Position numbers and translations under genes: made by a program. Under the pieces are notes generated by a model, which saw only the letters and a program-made list of their open reading frames with translations, did no database searches and was not told the DNA's origin. A stretch of DNA of 64,000 bases from the NCBI RefSeq assembly GCF_002927045.1, contig NZ_PRDW01000007.1, forward strand, positions 118,563-182,562. The letters are read 5' to 3'. Source of the stretch: Mycetohabitans endofungorum. GTDB lineage: Bacteria; Pseudomonadota; Gammaproteobacteria; Burkholderiales; Burkholderiaceae. Shown here one piece after another: positions 35,749 to 47,343 of the stretch. The stretch's first letter is position 1. Each line of letters opens with the position of its first letter.

Positions 35749-36099
35749 ATGGCCCTTAACAGCGCAAGAACAGCAAAAAAACAGCGGGGCAAGCCGTTCG
35801 AGAAGGGACAAACCGGCAACCCGAAAGGCCGTCCTAAACGCACGCAGGAAGAATTGGACCTGATCGCCGCGTGCAAAGCCAAAACGCCCGACGCGCTTGA
35901 GGCAATCGAATCGATTATGTTGGGTGGCAAGAACGAGCGCAACCGGTTGTCGGCTGCGCTGGCGATCATCGAGCGGGGTTATGGCAAGCCGGTACAGGGC
36001 GTGGAACTAGGGGGCACGGGCGGCGGGCCGATTCAAAGCATAAACATGCCTCCAGATAAATTCTGGGAGATCGCCAAGACCATCGCCGATGAGATTTGA
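35749..36099 (+). CDS. DUF5681 protein, putative small terminase subunit
   Basis: This 116-residue protein has the DUF5681 motif KPFEKGQTGNPKGRPKRTQEELD (residues about 13-35), followed by helices LEAIESIMLGGKNERNRLSAALAIIERGYGKP. DUF5681 proteins precede the large terminase in many phages and are taken as DNA-recognition subunits. The stop overlaps the terminase upstream region within 3 bases. Confidence 0.8.
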   Translation: MALNSARTAKKQRGKPFEKGQTGNPKGRPKRTQEELDLIAACKAKTPDALEAIESIMLGGKNERNRLSAALAIIERGYGKPVQGVELGGTGGGPIQSINMPPDKFWEIAKTIADEI

Positions 36100-36101
36100 C
36101 T

Positions 36102-37484
36102 ATGCATCCATTCAGCCCGGACGAACACTTCGCGGCTGCAAAGATGGCACAAGCGGATTTGTACTTCTTCTCGCGCTGGATGTTCTATCAGCGCCGCCGG
36201 TACAAATGGCTGCGCGGCCCGCACCACAAAGCAATCTGCGATGCGCTAATGCGTGTCTTCTTCGGTAAGGCCAACCGGCTAATCATCAACGTACCGCCCC
36301 GATATTCAAAAACTGAACTCGCGGTAGTCAACTTTATCGCTTGGACACTCGGACAGGTACCCGATGCCGAGTTCATCCACGCGAGCTACGCTGCACCACT
36401 GGCCGCAAGTAACAGCGCCAACGTGCGCTCGCTCGTGCAGCACGAGGCTTACCAGCAGGTTTTCCCAGCCTGCCGCTTAGCCTCGGATTCGAAAAGCCAC
36501 TGGAGCACCACCGAGGGCGGCGTGATGTACGCCGCTGGTGCCGGGGGTACGATTACTGGCTTTGGTGCGGGTAAGCACCGCGAGGGCTTTGGCGGCGCAA
36601 TCATCATTGACGATCCGCACAAGCCCGACGAAGCCAAGAGCGATGTCATCCGACAGGGCGTCATCGATTGGTTTCAGAACACGCTGGAGAGCCGCAAGAA
36701 CAGCAAGGACACGCCGATCATCCTGATCATGCAGCGCCTGCATGAGCACGATTTGGCAGGTTGGTTGCTCGATGGTGGCAATGGAGAATCGTGGGAGCAC
36801 GTTTGTTTGCCTGCAATTCAAGCCGATGGCACGGCGCTATGGCCGGAGAAACACACCATTGATGATCTGAGGCGGATGGAGCAGGCGGCTCCCTATGTGT
36901 TTGCAGGGCAATACCTGCAACGCCCATCTCCACCGGATGGTGGCCTCATCAAGCCGGACGCAATCACGACAATCGACGCGCTACCTGTGGGCACGATCAA
37001 ATGGGTGCGCGGTTGGGATTTGGCCGCGACCATCGACGGCGACTATACGGCGGGCGCGAAGCTGGGCAAGCTGGAGGATGGCCGCTTTGTCATTGCTGAC
37101 GTGGTGAGGTTGCGCTGCGGTCCCGACGAGCGGGACGCGGCACTGACGAACACAGCCGCTCGCGATGGCAAATCGGTGCGCATTAGTCTGCCCCAAGACC
37201 CGGGTCAGGCCGGCAAGACTCAGGCGCTATATCTGACCCGCAAGCTGGCGGGCTACGCGGTCACCACCTCGCCAGAATCCGGCGACAAGGCGACACGGGC
37301 CGAACCGCTGGCCGCGCAGATCAACGTCGGTAATGTGCTCATGCTGCGCGGTCCGTGGAACGACGCCTTGCTTAACGAAATGCGACTGTTCCCGAATGGA
37401 ACGCATGATGACCAGGTCGATGCGTGCTCACGCGCGTTTGCCGAAATCATGGTGCACAAGCGCGGCTTCTTTGATCTGGATTAA
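36102..37484 (+). CDS. terL: Terminase large subunit
   Basis: This 460-residue packaging ATPase-nuclease has an ATPase domain with a Walker A-like [15 protein letters not shown] (about 65-79) and Walker [16 protein letters not shown] (about 165). A C-terminal RNase H-like nuclease begins [18 protein letters not shown] (first Asp) and ends [15 protein letters not shown] (last Asp pair). It drives DNA into the prohead through the portal encoded next. Confidence 0.93.
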   Translation: MHPFSPDEHFAAAKMAQADLYFFSRWMFYQRRRYKWLRGPHHKAICDALMRVFFGKANRLIINVPPRYSKTELAVVNFIAWTLGQVPDAEFIHASYAAPLAASNSANVRSLVQHEAYQQVFPACRLASDSKSHWSTTEGGVMYAAGAGGTITGFGAGKHREGFGGAIIIDDPHKPDEAKSDVIRQGVIDWFQNTLESRKNSKDTPIILIMQRLHEHDLAGWLLDGGNGESWEHVCLPAIQADGTALWPEKHTIDDLRRMEQAAPYVFAGQYLQRPSPPDGGLIKPDAITTIDALPVGTIKWVRGWDLAATIDGDYTAGAKLGKLEDGRFVIADVVRLRCGPDERDAALTNTAARDGKSVRISLPQDPGQAGKTQALYLTRKLAGYAVTTSPESGDKATRAEPLAAQINVGNVLMLRGPWNDALLNEMRLFPNGTHDDQVDACSRAFAEIMVHKRGFFDLD

Positions 37485-37491
37485 AACCGAC

Positions 37492-39003
37492 ATGTTCAAC
37501 TGGTTACGACGCAAGGATGAGTCGCCCCAAGCCCCCGAGACCCCAAAGTCCGGGGGCTTTTTCACGACCAAGCACGATCTGCGTGTCGGCCAGACTGAGG
37601 CATGGGCACATTTGCAGGCATCAACGTTTCAACGCTCGGTGGCCGATGATTTTTGCGCCGCCGACGTCGGCATGGACGCGAACGAACTTGAAAACAGCGT
37701 CAAGCGTATTGCAACGCTCCGACAGGAAAACATGCCAGCCGCGCAGGTCGGTTGGTATGCGTCACAGAGCTTTATCGGCTACCAACTCTGCGCGCTGATT
37801 GCACAGCATTGGCTGGTTGACAAGGCATGCGCGATGCCGGGTAAGGATGCGATACGCAATGGCTATACGGTTACGGTCAACGACGGTACAGGAGTTGATG
37901 CGGGCGTCATCGACGCAATCCGCAGGGAGGATAAGCGTTTCCGAATCAACCACCACATGCGCGAGTTCGTGCGCATGGGGCGTGTATTCGGCATTCGCAT
38001 CGCCATGTTCGTGGTCCAGTCAACCGACCCTGAATATTATGCCAAGCCATTTAATCCAGACGGCGTGACACCAGGCAGCTATAAGGGCATCCGGCAAATC
38101 GACCCATACTGGGTGGTGCCAGAATTGAACTCGACGGCTATAACCGACCCGACAAGCCTGCACTTTTACGAGCCGACTTACTGGCGCATCAATGGCAAGC
38201 CGATCCATCATTCGCATTTGATTATCTTGCGCACTGGCGAAGTTCCGGATGTGTTGAAACCGACCTACTATTACGGTGGCGTGCCGGTGCCGCAGAAGAT
38301 TTTTGAGCGCGTCTATGCTTCCGAGCGCACGGCCAATGAGGCTCCGTTGCTCGCAATGTCCAAGCGCAGTACGGTCATTCACATGGACGTGGAAAGTGCT
38401 GTCGCCAATCAGGCAAAGTTTGAGCAGCGGATGGCGACCTGGGCTCACTATCGCGACAACCACGGCATCAAGGTTGTTGGCACGGAAGAGCAAATCGAGC
38501 AGTTCGACACCGCGCTCGCGGACTTCGATGCGGTCATCATGACGCAGTATCAGCTTGTCGCGGCGGCGGCGAACGTGCCGGCCACCAAGCTGCTTGGCAC
38601 ATCGCCCAAGGGTTTTAACGCAACGGGCGAGTTCGAGGAAGCGAGTTACCACGAAGAACTGGAAAGCATTCAGGCGCATGACCTGACGCCTCTGCTGGAT
38701 CGTCATCACTTGCTGGTCATCCGCTCGGAGATTGCGCCGAAGTTTGGCGTCGCGCCATTTGAGACGACGGTGGCATGGAACCCGCTGGATTCGATGACGG
38801 CGAAGGAACGCGCGGAAGTCAACAAGATGGAAGCGGAAACCGGAGCCATCCTGGTGCAGTGCGGTGCCATCGACGGCATCGATGAACGCCGCCGCATCAC
38901 CCAGGACCCCACCAGTGGCTACACCGGCATAGAGGAAGCCATGCCGGCTGACCCGCCTGATAAGGCGGGCGATGAATTGCTTGAGGATGACGATGGCACG
39001 TAA
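37492..39003 (+). CDS. Portal protein (DUF1073 family)
   Basis: This 503-residue protein from ATG 37492 matches the DUF1073 portal group: [38 protein letters not shown], then [17 protein letters not shown], then [27 protein letters not shown]. Portals form the dodecameric DNA gate at one capsid vertex. Some DUF1073 proteins are fused to an Acb1 anti-CBASS phosphodiesterase; no such C-terminal domain is seen here. It overlaps the MuF gene by 11 bases. Confidence 0.9.
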   Translation: MFNWLRRKDESPQAPETPKSGGFFTTKHDLRVGQTEAWAHLQASTFQRSVADDFCAADVGMDANELENSVKRIATLRQENMPAAQVGWYASQSFIGYQLCALIAQHWLVDKACAMPGKDAIRNGYTVTVNDGTGVDAGVIDAIRREDKRFRINHHMREFVRMGRVFGIRIAMFVVQSTDPEYYAKPFNPDGVTPGSYKGIRQIDPYWVVPELNSTAITDPTSLHFYEPTYWRINGKPIHHSHLIILRTGEVPDVLKPTYYYGGVPVPQKIFERVYASERTANEAPLLAMSKRSTVIHMDVESAVANQAKFEQRMATWAHYRDNHGIKVVGTEEQIEQFDTALADFDAVIMTQYQLVAAAANVPATKLLGTSPKGFNATGEFEEASYHEELESIQAHDLTPLLDRHHLLVIRSEIAPKFGVAPFETTVAWNPLDSMTAKERAEVNKMEAETGAILVQCGAIDGIDERRRITQDPTSGYTGIEEAMPADPPDKAGDELLEDDDGT

Positions 39004-39853
39004 GCTACTGGCCCGCAAAAAGGCAGCGTGGGCGGATCAGTTCAAACCAGCCGTGCTACGCGGCAAGCCGCTGCGCGTGAGTGCTGGCTTACAGGCACGC
39101 TATCAGCAGGACCTGGAGCGGCTTGTCGCCGAGATGGCGGCTGCCAGTCACAAAGAAATTGTCGCGCTGTTCGATAGCCCGTCAGCGCAAACCTTCTTTG
39201 CGCAGGACGCCAGCCTATCGAGCCAGGCACGCATCGTGGCAAACGCGCTGACCCGGCGTGTACGCAAGCGTTTCGCGCTCAAGGCAAAAGCAATCGTGAT
39301 GCGCATGGTCGCGGGTGCAGATAAGGCAAGCAGTGCCAGTTTGCACAGCAGCCTACGTGACCTGTCCGGTGGACTGTCTCTCAAAACCACAGCCCTGCCA
39401 TCGACCGCAAAGGAAATCCTTGCCAGTTCGGTAGCCGAAAACGTGGGCCTCATCAAGTCGATTGCCGATCAGTATCTGGCCGGCGTACAGGGTGCAGTCA
39501 TGCGTGCAATCACCAGCGGCAACGGGTTACAGGACCTGATCTCCTATCTACGGGAACAGGAAGGCGTGACAAGGCGACGCGCGCGAAACATCGCGCTCGA
39601 CCAAACGCGCAAGGTCTACAACGGCCTGAACAATGGGCGCTGCATGTCGCTTGGCATAACGGAAGGGGAATGGGTACATAGCAGCGGCGGTATACATCCA
39701 CGCGAACGCCATCTTGCCTTTGACGGCAAGGTGTTCAATCTAGCGAGGGGCGCGCCGATCGGCCCCAATGGAGCCTATGTGCGACCAGGGGAGGAGCCCA
39801 ACTGCAAATGCAGCTTTATACCGGTCATTCGCTTTTCCCGAGGTGACGCATGA
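38993..39853 (+). CDS. MuF-like head morphogenesis protein
   Basis: The C-terminal half of this 286-residue protein carries the Mu gpF/SPP1 gp7 signature ([34 protein letters not shown], and [14 protein letters not shown] with paired Cys). These minor head proteins are packaged with or bind the portal. ATG 38993 overlaps the portal stop; its own stop overlaps the DUF2213 start (ATGA). Confidence 0.88.
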   Translation: MARKLLARKKAAWADQFKPAVLRGKPLRVSAGLQARYQQDLERLVAEMAAASHKEIVALFDSPSAQTFFAQDASLSSQARIVANALTRRVRKRFALKAKAIVMRMVAGADKASSASLHSSLRDLSGGLSLKTTALPSTAKEILASSVAENVGLIKSIADQYLAGVQGAVMRAITSGNGLQDLISYLREQEGVTRRRARNIALDQTRKVYNGLNNGRCMSLGITEGEWVHSSGGIHPRERHLAFDGKVFNLARGAPIGPNGAYVRPGEEPNCKCSFIPVIRFSRGDA

Positions 39854-41154
39854 CAAATCGCGTCATCGATACGAACGGCTGGGCCGAAATTCGCGACAAC
39901 CCGATTTCCAAGGTGGGGGTATTTCCCTATCTGGGCAGATCAATCGGCGCGCCCGAGCCTAACCGCATTTACATGGTCTACCGGCCAGAAGAAGAGTTGG
40001 CCGATCCTGCCTGCATTGAATCGTTCAGACTGCTGCCGTGGGTCGATGAACACGAAATGCTTGGCAGCGAAGATACCGGCTATATCGCGCCGGAAAAGAA
40101 GGGGATCCAAGGTGTCATCGGCGAGGACGTGTACTACGAAGACGGTGTGCTGAAAGGCAACATCAAAGTCTTCTCCGAATCACTCGCGGCGCTTATCCAT
40201 AGCGGCAAGCGTGAGCTGTCCGCAGGCTATCGCTGCCAATACGAGTTTATCTGCGGCCAGTACAACGGCCAACGCTACGACGCCATCCAGCGAAAGATTC
40301 GGGGCAACCACCTCGCGTCTGTCCACGAAGGGCGCATGGGGCCCGATGTCGCTGTTCTGGATCACATGACATTCACATTCGATGCAAAGGAGTTACTCAT
40401 GACAAGTACAAACAAGGCAACGGGGCAAGACGAAGACGTGTCGCTCGCTGACGTAGTGAAACAGCTGATTCCGCTGGTGCAGGCGCTGGTCGGTTCGACA
40501 CCTTCCGCTTCGCCGGACGGCGACATAGATCCATCGGTAATCGGCGACGATGCCCCGACCAAGACGCCGGTTGAAGATGACGATGACACGCTGCCTGCCG
40601 AAGATGAAGACGATGATTCACCCGCGGCGAAGGGCGAGAAAGAGACAGAAGACGAGCAAGAAACCGCGCAAGCCATGGACGCGGCAATTAAGGCGCTTCG
40701 CACTGCATCCAAGACTGCGCCGAAAACGATGCGCGCGAGCATGGACAGCGCCATTGCCGGATTGCGCAAGGCTTGCGCCGCCGCCCAAACCCAGTCGCAA
40801 AAGCCGAGCAAGACGGTAGCGAGCGTTGATGCCGCCGAGGTCAAGGCGCTGCGCGCGCGCTTGGCTCAACTGGAGCGTAGTGCCGCCAAAGGGATCATGA
40901 GCGAGATCAGCAAGCGCGATGCGCTGGCTAGCCGCTTGTCCGCTCACATCGGCACGTTTGATCACGCCGACAAGACGCTGGTTGAAGTGGCGCGCTACGG
41001 TGTCTCAAAACTCGGTATCGCTTGCACCAAGGGGCAGGAGATAGCCGCGCTCGACGGCTATTTGCACGGTCGCGAGGTCCCCAAACCGGGGCAGGGTATG
41101 GATGCGAAGCATCCGACATCGAGCGAACTCGACCAATATCTGCAAGGAGTCTGA
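39850..41154 (+). CDS. DUF2213 prohead protease/scaffold-like protein
   Basis: This 434-residue protein has the DUF2213 region at its N-terminal half ([49 protein letters not shown] [19 protein letters not shown], and [20 protein letters not shown]). A highly acidic, Ser/Ala-rich middle ([15 protein letters not shown]) and helical tail follow, typical of scaffolds. It is expected to act in capsid assembly before the cement and capsid genes. Confidence 0.85.
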   Translation: MTNRVIDTNGWAEIRDNPISKVGVFPYLGRSIGAPEPNRIYMVYRPEEELADPACIESFRLLPWVDEHEMLGSEDTGYIAPEKKGIQGVIGEDVYYEDGVLKGNIKVFSESLAALIHSGKRELSAGYRCQYEFICGQYNGQRYDAIQRKIRGNHLASVHEGRMGPDVAVLDHMTFTFDAKELLMTSTNKATGQDEDVSLADVVKQLIPLVQALVGSTPSASPDGDIDPSVIGDDAPTKTPVEDDDDTLPAEDEDDDSPAAKGEKETEDEQETAQAMDAAIKALRTASKTAPKTMRASMDSAIAGLRKACAAAQTQSQKPSKTVASVDAAEVKALRARLAQLERSAAKGIMSEISKRDALASRLSAHIGTFDHADKTLVEVARYGVSKLGIACTKGQEIAALDGYLHGREVPKPGQGMDAKHPTSSELDQYLQGV

Positions 41155-41158
41155 CAAC

Positions 41159-41644
41159 ATGGCTTTCCAAACCACTGTTCGCGCCGACATGGCCTTCGGG
41201 GTGCCGGGCGAACTTTTTACCGATGGCCCGGTGCGTGCCGCGCCGTGGACCTTGGTGTCCTCAAAGCCCAACGTGATTGGCCATGCCTATACGCTTGCGG
41301 GCGACGGCGTGGCGCAAGTTGGCGGGACAGGGCAGTTTGTGGGCATCCTCGTCCATCCAAAACACTATGCCTCGTATGGTGCAGCAGCAGGTACGCTCAC
41401 GCCAACGATGGAATTACCCAATCAAAGCATTGGTGAACTGCTCACGATGGGCGAAATCGTGGTGAGCCTGCCTGCCGCCACCGATGTGGGTTATGCGGTT
41501 ATCTACGACACCAGCACGGGGGCACTGTCCACCATTGAAGAAGATAGCGAGGTACCCAGCGGCAGCGTTGAAGTACCCAACGCGCTTGTCTCGCGCTACC
41601 TATCGACGGGGGCGGGATTGGCCGTGATTACACTGACCAACTGA
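41159..41644 (+). CDS. Capsid cement/decoration protein
   Basis: This 161-residue protein ([27 protein letters not shown]...) resembles phage structural cement proteins that sit between DUF2213 and DUF2184 genes. It is beta-rich with repeated Val/Gly patterns ([22 protein letters not shown]). AAGGAG lies 10 bases before ATG 41159. It stabilises the capsid lattice by analogy. Confidence 0.8.
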   Translation: MAFQTTVRADMAFGVPGELFTDGPVRAAPWTLVSSKPNVIGHAYTLAGDGVAQVGGTGQFVGILVHPKHYASYGAAAGTLTPTMELPNQSIGELLTMGEIVVSLPAATDVGYAVIYDTSTGALSTIEEDSEVPSGSVEVPNALVSRYLSTGAGLAVITLTN

Positions 41645-41654
41645 GGCACTGAGC

Positions 41655-42746
41655 ATGCAAAGCAAAGAACATTCGTATATCGGTCCACGCGCAGTACGGC
41701 CGCTCAAGCTGTCGAGCGTCGTTGGCTATCAGGACCTGTCCCGTATCGGTATTGGTATGGACGCCGCAACCGTGCACCGCATGATGGCGGCGATGGACGC
41801 GGCGCTGGTACCCGGTTTGACTACACCGACAATTACCACGCCCGAGCAGTTCCTACAAAACTGGCTGCCTGGTTTTGTGGCGATCACCACGGCGGCCCGC
41901 ACGATCGATGAGTGTGTGGGCATTACGACAGCGGGCGCATGGGAAGATGAGGAAGTCGTGCAGGGTGTCATGGAACTCACCGGTACGTCTGTGCCGTATG
42001 GTGATTATACGAACGTGCCGCTGTCGTCGTGGAACGTCAACTTTGAGCGGCGCACGGTAGTGCGTTTCGAAGAAGGTATGCGTGTCGGCACGCTTGAAGA
42101 AGCGCGCGCTTCGCGGATGAAAGTGAATAGTGCCGAAAGCAAGCGCGAAGCAGCAACGCTGGCGCTGGAGATCAACCGCAATCGCGTCGGATTTTACGGC
42201 TACAACGATGGAAACAATCGCACTTATGGACTTTTGAATGATCCCAGCCTGCCTGCGTATGTCACCCTGCCAATGGGTGGGGCCAACTCGACCCAATGGG
42301 CGTCCAAGACCTTCCTCGAAATTACAGCAGACATTCGCACGATGGTGGCCGATCTGCGCAACCAGGCGCGTGGCGTGATAGACCCGAAAAAAGAACAACT
42401 GACGCTTGTTCTTGGCACGTCGGTCATCGATTACTTGACAGTCACTTCGATTTTTAGCGTGTCCGTGCAGGACTGGCTGACCAAGACCTATCCGACGATG
42501 CGTGTGGTGTCTTGCCCGGAATTTGATGCAGCGCATGCGGGCGACAATGTTGCGTATCTATACGCTGAGAGCGTGAGCGATCAATCGACCGACGGCGGTC
42601 AAACCTTTGTACAAATCGTGCCGGCGAAATTTCGTGTGCTGGGGATTCAGCAACTCGCGAAAGGCTACGAAGAGGACTATTCCAATGCGACGGCGGGCGT
42701 GATGTGCAAGCGGCCGTATGCTGTCGTGCGTCGCACAGGACTTTAA
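41655..42746 (+). CDS. Major capsid protein (DUF2184)
   Basis: This 363-residue protein matches the DUF2184 HK97-fold capsid group: PEQFLQNWLPGFVAITTAARTIDECVGITTAGAWEDEEVVQGVMELTG, GFYGYNDGNNRTYGLLNDPSLPAYV, and a C-terminal FRVLGIQQLAKGYEEDYSNATAGVMCKRPYAVVRRTGL. It forms the shell around the packaged DNA. Confidence 0.92.
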   Translation: MQSKEHSYIGPRAVRPLKLSSVVGYQDLSRIGIGMDAATVHRMMAAMDAALVPGLTTPTITTPEQFLQNWLPGFVAITTAARTIDECVGITTAGAWEDEEVVQGVMELTGTSVPYGDYTNVPLSSWNVNFERRTVVRFEEGMRVGTLEEARASRMKVNSAESKREAATLALEINRNRVGFYGYNDGNNRTYGLLNDPSLPAYVTLPMGGANSTQWASKTFLEITADIRTMVADLRNQARGVIDPKKEQLTLVLGTSVIDYLTVTSIFSVSVQDWLTKTYPTMRVVSCPEFDAAHAGDNVAYLYAESVSDQSTDGGQTFVQIVPAKFRVLGIQQLAKGYEEDYSNATAGVMCKRPYAVVRRTGL

Positions 42747-42758
42747 CGGAGAGCAATC

Positions 42759-43115
42759 ATGCATTACGTGTATTCGACCGCAACGTGCGATACCGCCTAT
42801 GGCGTGTGGATCAACAGTGGAAACGACTTGCCGATTCGCACGCGCGCGATCGTGATCAAAGGCGGTGCGGGCGTTGCCAACAAAAACTTAATTACGCCTC
42901 GTGGAGTAGTAACGCAGGTGACGGACGAGGATTTGGCGCTGCTTGAAAAGGACGAGGCCTTTCAGCGGCATGTCAAACGTGGCTTTATCCACGTCGAGCG
43001 ATCCAAAACCGATCCAGAAAAGGTGGCCGCGGATATGACCGGTCGCGATCAAGCGTCGCCGCTGGTACCGCAAGACTTTGCAGAGAAAAAGCGGCCCAAG
43101 ACGCGGGGTGAGTAA
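42759..43115 (+). CDS. Phage structural-region protein, unknown
   Basis: This 118-residue protein ([25 protein letters not shown]...) has a C-terminal Lys/Arg-rich tail (KKRPKTRGE). It lies between capsid and DUF4054 genes, as in related phages. A head-completion or decoration role is possible but not shown. Its stop overlaps the next start (TAATG). Confidence 0.65.
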   Translation: MHYVYSTATCDTAYGVWINSGNDLPIRTRAIVIKGGAGVANKNLITPRGVVTQVTDEDLALLEKDEAFQRHVKRGFIHVERSKTDPEKVAADMTGRDQASPLVPQDFAEKKRPKTRGE

Positions 43116-43558
43116 TGATGGGTGCGCCCATCCAGTTGGATGCCAGCGCGTTTCGCGCCGCCTTTGCTGCATTCGAGAGCAAAACCGCGTATCCCGACAC
43201 CGCGCTTTCGGCAACCTGGACGGCGGCAACGTGCTATGTGAGCCCAAAGGATTATGGACATCTACAAGGTGATGACCGAGTCCGTGCGCTGAATCTGATG
43301 ACGGCCCATCTCCTTGCGCTGGCGGACATGGTGAAAGGCGGTCAAACGCCGGGTATGGTGTCCACCGCAACCGTCGACAAGGTGCAAGTCACGCTCACTC
43401 CGCCGCCTGTTAAGTCGCAATGGCAGTGGTGGTTGTCGCTCACTGCCTATGGACAGCAGCTTCTCGCTTTACTGTCGGCCGCGGCGGCAGGCGGCTTCTA
43501 TGTTAGCGGACTGCCGGAAGGATCGGCGTTTCGCCGCGTGTACGGCATCTATCCCTGA
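43115..43558 (+). CDS. DUF4054 head-tail adaptor protein
   Basis: This 147-residue protein has the DUF4054 pattern: [51 protein letters not shown], and the C-terminal [35 protein letters not shown]4054 proteins occupy the connector position of gp6-like adaptors between capsid and neck genes. Start at 43115 (ATGATG). Confidence 0.85.
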   Translation: MMGAPIQLDASAFRAAFAAFESKTAYPDTALSATWTAATCYVSPKDYGHLQGDDRVRALNLMTAHLLALADMVKGGQTPGMVSTATVDKVQVTLTPPPVKSQWQWWLSLTAYGQQLLALLSAAAAGGFYVSGLPEGSAFRRVYGIYP

Positions 43559-43604
43559 TGCCTAGGCCGCCTGATCGGGTGGCCCTATTTCCGAAGTGAA
43601 ACCA

Positions 43605-44102
43605 ATGGTCAAGGTATTACGTAAGCCTGGCCCCGGTGGCGCGCGTCTGCATCAAGCGTTGCAAAATATCGGAGGCCATATCGGCAAGGTTGGCTGGTTT
43701 GAGTCTTCTAAATATCAGGACGGTACACCGGTCGCCTATGTAGCCGCGATCCATGAGCATGGCGTGCCCGAAAAAGGCATCGCGATGCGCGCGACGATGC
43801 GCCCAACGGCCCAGGCACAACGAGCGCAATGGGCAAAACTAGCACAGCAGGGCTATACGGCGGTGTTTCGTGGTACGGACTCGCCAGCCGCAGTCATGGA
43901 GAAGGTGTCGGCCAAGGCCGCTGGCGATATTCGCCGCGCCATCTCGCGAATCCGCACACCGCCGTTGAAAGTCGCCACCGTCAAGGCGCGCTTGCGAGAC
44001 AAAAAACAAGGTCGCGTTGTCTCGCTGACAGCCGCTAAACCGCTGGTCGATTCCGGTGTGCTCCTGAATACGCTAACCCATATCGTGGAGGACAAGTCGT
44101 GA
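43605..44102 (+). CDS. Neck/virion morphogenesis protein
   Basis: This 165-residue protein has [40 protein letters not shown], a hallmark of Mu gpG/HK97 gp10-like neck proteins (IHEFG-like plus a Pro-rich RPxxRP segment). It ends [17 protein letters not shown], the L-x-D-x-G-x-L motif. GTG 43596 is an alternative start. Role: head-tail joining. Confidence 0.75.
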   Translation: MVKVLRKPGPGGARLHQALQNIGGHIGKVGWFESSKYQDGTPVAYVAAIHEHGVPEKGIAMRATMRPTAQAQRAQWAKLAQQGYTAVFRGTDSPAAVMEKVSAKAAGDIRRAISRIRTPPLKVATVKARLRDKKQGRVVSLTAAKPLVDSGVLLNTLTHIVEDKS

Positions 44103-44458
44103 TGCCAGGCTCTAATTTGCTCGGTCTTGCGTTGTCCGTGATCGGCAAGCAACGTGTCGAGTATTACCGATTCTTGGGGCGCGAGACCAACGATGTGGGC
44201 ATTGACGTGAACCGGTATGCACCACCTGTACCCTTGTACGGCAGCGTGCAGGCCGTGGACCGAAATTTGTATCAGTACCTTGGTCTCGATTTCCAGAAAC
44301 GGTACATCCGGCTTTATGCGTGTGCCGAACTACAGGACGTGGCCCGCGACCGATCGAGCGATCAGATCGAGTTTGCCGGTCAGCGCTATCAACTGCTGTC
44401 GGATGCGGACTGGTTCAACATCGACGGTTGGGACGGCGCACTCTGCGTACAAATTTGA
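44099..44458 (+). CDS. Phage neck/tail-completion protein, unknown family
   Basis: This 119-residue protein ([47 protein letters not shown]...) lies between neck genes, overlapping the previous stop. The conserved-looking [26 protein letters not shown] is seen in collar proteins of related myoviruses. ATG 44102 is an alternative start. Confidence 0.6.
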   Translation: MMPGSNLLGLALSVIGKQRVEYYRFLGRETNDVGIDVNRYAPPVPLYGSVQAVDRNLYQYLGLDFQKRYIRLYACAELQDVARDRSSDQIEFAGQRYQLLSDADWFNIDGWDGALCVQI

Positions 44459-44474
44459 TTTTGGAAAAACGCCA

Positions 44475-44879
44475 ATGGCTTATATTAATGATCAATATGG
44501 CTCGTATGCATCGCCGCGCCTTATCTCATGCGCTGCGCTTGCCGACTTCGACGCATTTTTTACTTTTTATCTTGATTTGCCGATTGACCTTCCTGAAATA
44601 TGGGTGCGCGTCACGGACAGCATGCTTACCACTACACATTGGAAAAGGCGGGAGCCACCGGTTGTTGGATTTATGAAGTTGTCACGCGTATTGACACAAG
44701 CGCCTGGTCTATCCAGGTATGTAGTGCGTGAATTCCGGCCGGCAGATGATGCGCCCCCAGATCGATCAGTTTGTCGGCAATTGTCTGAATTGATCGAGCC
44801 GGCAAGTTACGAATTGCTTCAGCGAGAGCAGACCGTTCTTCCGGGCTATGAGAAGATGATTTTTCGACCCGCTCCATGA
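44475..44879 (+). CDS. Doubtful plus-strand frame at a gene junction
   Basis: ATG 44475 opens MAYINDQYGSYASPRLISCAALADFDAFFTFYLDLPIDLPEIWV, followed by less convincing sequence that runs antisense into the 44671-45195 gene. The first 65 residues are plausible coding and the rest is probably a shadow. It may be the remnant of a gene cut by the insertion of the reverse-strand gene. Confidence 0.3.
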   Translation: MAYINDQYGSYASPRLISCAALADFDAFFTFYLDLPIDLPEIWVRVTDSMLTTTHWKRREPPVVGFMKLSRVLTQAPGLSRYVVREFRPADDAPPDRSVCRQLSELIEPASYELLQREQTVLPGYEKMIFRPAP

Positions 44880-45195
44880 GAAGTGCCCGAACAGACTCCT
44901 CGTGAATCTTGATAGTTACGACACCAAGAATGGCCGACAGACCTCCATCATCGGCGAGAAAGTCCATGCCTCTGGCTGTGATGCGAGGGGGCTCAAATAT
45001 CCAGTCCCCATTCAAGCCATATCGAACACCACCAATCACTAGCCCAAGCTCGTCAAGATAGGCCATATTGGCGGCGTATTTTGCATCTGCCTCCGCATTA
45101 CTGTCTTCAAGTATCGTCTGCACACGGCACGATTGGGGGTAACACTCGGAAAGTATCGTCAAAAGTTTTCGTTGATATGCACGATCCAGTTTCAT
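44671..45195 (-). CDS. Lone reverse-strand gene inside the late operon (moron), unknown
   Basis: This 174-residue protein, MKLDRAYQRKLLTILSECYPQSCRVQTILED..., contains a winged-helix-like section (AKYAANMAYLDELGLVIGGVRYGLNGDWIFEPPRITARGMDFL), a pattern seen in small DNA- or protein-binding wHTH domains. A helical C-terminal half (RSALAEAIRNLPARSIQTIADKLIDLGAHHLPAGI) follows. A G-rich ribosome site precedes 45195. It is the only gene in the morphogenesis block on the minus strand, splitting the neck genes, and so is independently expressed cargo; a superinfection or defence role is conceivable but unproven. Confidence 0.7.
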   Translation of the reverse strand: MKLDRAYQRKLLTILSECYPQSCRVQTILEDSNAEADAKYAANMAYLDELGLVIGGVRYGLNGDWIFEPPRITARGMDFLADDGGLSAILGVVTIKIHEESVRALLMERVEKSSSHSPEERSALAEAIRNLPARSIQTIADKLIDLGAHHLPAGIHALHTWIDQALVSIRVTTS

Positions 45196-45282
45196 GCGTC
45201 CCCCCTTTTTGCGGTCGGTTGATGAGGTCAAAGGGTCTCTATTTTCTCATGATTGTAGGCGTGCTTTTCCGAACGGTACCCC

Positions 45283-45822
45283 ATGACAGATAACCAACTG
45301 TTCCGCATCCTGCTGCCGTTGATCCGTGACGGGCTGCGCGCGAATGGCATTGCCGACATTGCCATCAAGCAGCAGTATCAGCCGACGCAACAAGGCACGC
45401 CAAGCGGCCCGGTGGTGTTCTTGAACAAAATCGGCGATTACCGATACGGTTTCCCGCAGCGCAAAAGCGTCTGGGATCGCGAAGCCGGGCAGTTCGTCCA
45501 TACCGAGTCGGTGTGGATGCAAACTGCGTTCCAAGTGAACGTACTTGCACCACAAGACCCCAAGCAGCCTGATTTGCTGACAGCATCCGATCTGCTGAAC
45601 CTGGTCGCGTGCATCCTGCAAAGCGATACTGCGCGCCACACGTTGCACTCGCATCAAGTCGGCATCTATCGCGTGCAAGACATTCGCCACACTTATTTTG
45701 CTGATGACCGGGATTGCTTCGAAGCCAGCCCGTCATTCGATTTCATCCTCACTCATTTGCGCACGCGGGCCAGCCGGGCTCCATCGGTTGACGCGTTCGA
45801 GACAAACATTCGTTGCATCTAG
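45283..45822 (+). CDS. Phage neck terminator/gateway protein (gp12-like)
   Basis: This 179-residue protein has the family pattern [38 protein letters not shown], then [19 protein letters not shown] [17 protein letters not shown], and [30 protein letters not shown]. These tail-terminator or gateway proteins cap the tail and join it to the neck. It precedes the sheath gene by 9 bases. Confidence 0.8.
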   Translation: MTDNQLFRILLPLIRDGLRANGIADIAIKQQYQPTQQGTPSGPVVFLNKIGDYRYGFPQRKSVWDREAGQFVHTESVWMQTAFQVNVLAPQDPKQPDLLTASDLLNLVACILQSDTARHTLHSHQVGIYRVQDIRHTYFADDRDCFEASPSFDFILTHLRTRASRAPSVDAFETNIRCI

Positions 45823-45831
45823 GAGCCACTG

Positions 45832-47325
45832 ATGGCAATTCGATTTCCCAAGTACGTTGACGTGACGTCGGGCGTCGGCGCAGCGGCCGGTGTGCGTCGG
45901 CGCGATCTAATCGGGCGTTTCTTTACGACAAATATGCTGCTGCCGCCGAAAACGGTAGTCGAGTTCGATAACCTCGATGATGTCGGGCGCTATTTTGGCA
46001 CGGCCTCGGAGGAATACGCCCGCGCATCTTTCTATTTCGGCTGGATCTCAAAGAACATTACGCGCGCGCAGAAAATCAGCTTCGCGCGCTGGGTCGATGC
46101 CGCCGTCGCGCCGATGATCTTTGGGGCGGCAGTGACTGCGCCATTGTCTCGATTCCAAGCTGTGACAGCTGGCGAGTTGACAATACAGCTTGGCACAGAT
46201 ATTCATTCCGTATCGCCGTTGTCGTTCGCGGAAGCCCTTAGCTTTGCCGACGTGGCATCGGTTTTACAAGCAGCCATTCGTGCCGCAGGTGCGGGCCCCC
46301 TTTGGGAGGGTGCAATTGTCTCGTTTGATGCGCGGAAAAATGGCTTCCATTTCACAACCACCAGTACGTGTGCCAATGTAAAGGTCGCTGTCCTGTCCGG
46401 CACGATCCATACTATGCTGGGTTGGGATGATCGCGCTGTCTACGCCGATGGAGCAGTCGCCGAAACGGTTAGCGATGTGCTGGCCGCTTCGACTGAGCTA
46501 TCCAACAATTTTGGCTCGTTCACATTTCTGCGGGCCTTGTCGGCAGCCGAGACCGAGGAGGCGGCAAAATGGAACGCGGCGCAGAATGTGATGTACCAGT
46601 TCCACACGCGCGTCCTATCTGCCGATGCGGCAGCCTACTATGAAGCGCTCAAAGGTTACGCGGGGACCGGTTTGACGCTCATTGGCGCGAGCGGCGAATA
46701 TCCCGAGCAGCTTCCGATGATGATTCTGGCCGCCACCGATTACAGCCGCCGTAACTCGGTTCAAAATTACATGTTTCAGCAAGCGGCGCTCACGCCCAGT
46801 GTGACGACGACGCCCGAATCGGATCGGTTGGATGCATTGCGTGTGAACTACTACGGCCGCACGCAAACGGCTGGTCAAGTGCTCGACTTCTATCAGCGCG
46901 GCGTGCTGATGGGTGGCGCCACCGCGCCGACAGACATGAATGTCTACGCGAACGAGCAATGGCTCAAAGATGCGGCCGGCAGCGCCATCATGGAACTGCT
47001 GATGTCGCTGGCGAAGGTATCGGCCAACGTGCAGGGACGGGGCCAACTGATCGCGACGCTGCAAAGCGTGATCAATCAGGCGCTGCTCAACGGCACGATC
47101 AGCGTCGGCAAGGATCTGAACAATACGCAGCAGCTGTACATCACCAATATGACGGGTGAAGCCGACGCGTGGCGGCAGGTCCAGACCATCGGTTACTGGC
47201 TCGACTGCGTAATCCAATCCATTGTGACGCCAGACGGACGCACCGAATACAAGGCCGTTTACACCCTCATCTACAGCAAAGATGATGCCATCCGAAAAGT
47301 GGACGGAAACCACGTCTTGATTTGA
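45832..47325 (+). CDS. Contractile tail sheath protein (DUF3383)
   Basis: This 497-residue protein matches DUF3383 tail sheath proteins. N-terminal features are [30 protein letters not shown]; the middle has [26 protein letters not shown] and C-terminal [42 protein letters not shown]. Its presence makes this a contractile-tailed (myovirus-type) phage. It is followed by the tube gene. Confidence 0.9.
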   Translation: MAIRFPKYVDVTSGVGAAAGVRRRDLIGRFFTTNMLLPPKTVVEFDNLDDVGRYFGTASEEYARASFYFGWISKNITRAQKISFARWVDAAVAPMIFGAAVTAPLSRFQAVTAGELTIQLGTDIHSVSPLSFAEALSFADVASVLQAAIRAAGAGPLWEGAIVSFDARKNGFHFTTTSTCANVKVAVLSGTIHTMLGWDDRAVYADGAVAETVSDVLAASTELSNNFGSFTFLRALSAAETEEAAKWNAAQNVMYQFHTRVLSADAAAYYEALKGYAGTGLTLIGASGEYPEQLPMMILAATDYSRRNSVQNYMFQQAALTPSVTTTPESDRLDALRVNYYGRTQTAGQVLDFYQRGVLMGGATAPTDMNVYANEQWLKDAAGSAIMELLMSLAKVSANVQGRGQLIATLQSVINQALLNGTISVGKDLNNTQQLYITNMTGEADAWRQVQTIGYWLDCVIQSIVTPDGRTEYKAVYTLIYSKDDAIRKVDGNHVLI

Positions 47326-47343
47326 TCCAGACCAGGAGTAACG

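Noticed and set aside
38020..39018. A 332-codon minus-strand frame opposite the portal gene
   Set aside because: Antisense shadow; the portal has clear family similarity and fits the operon.
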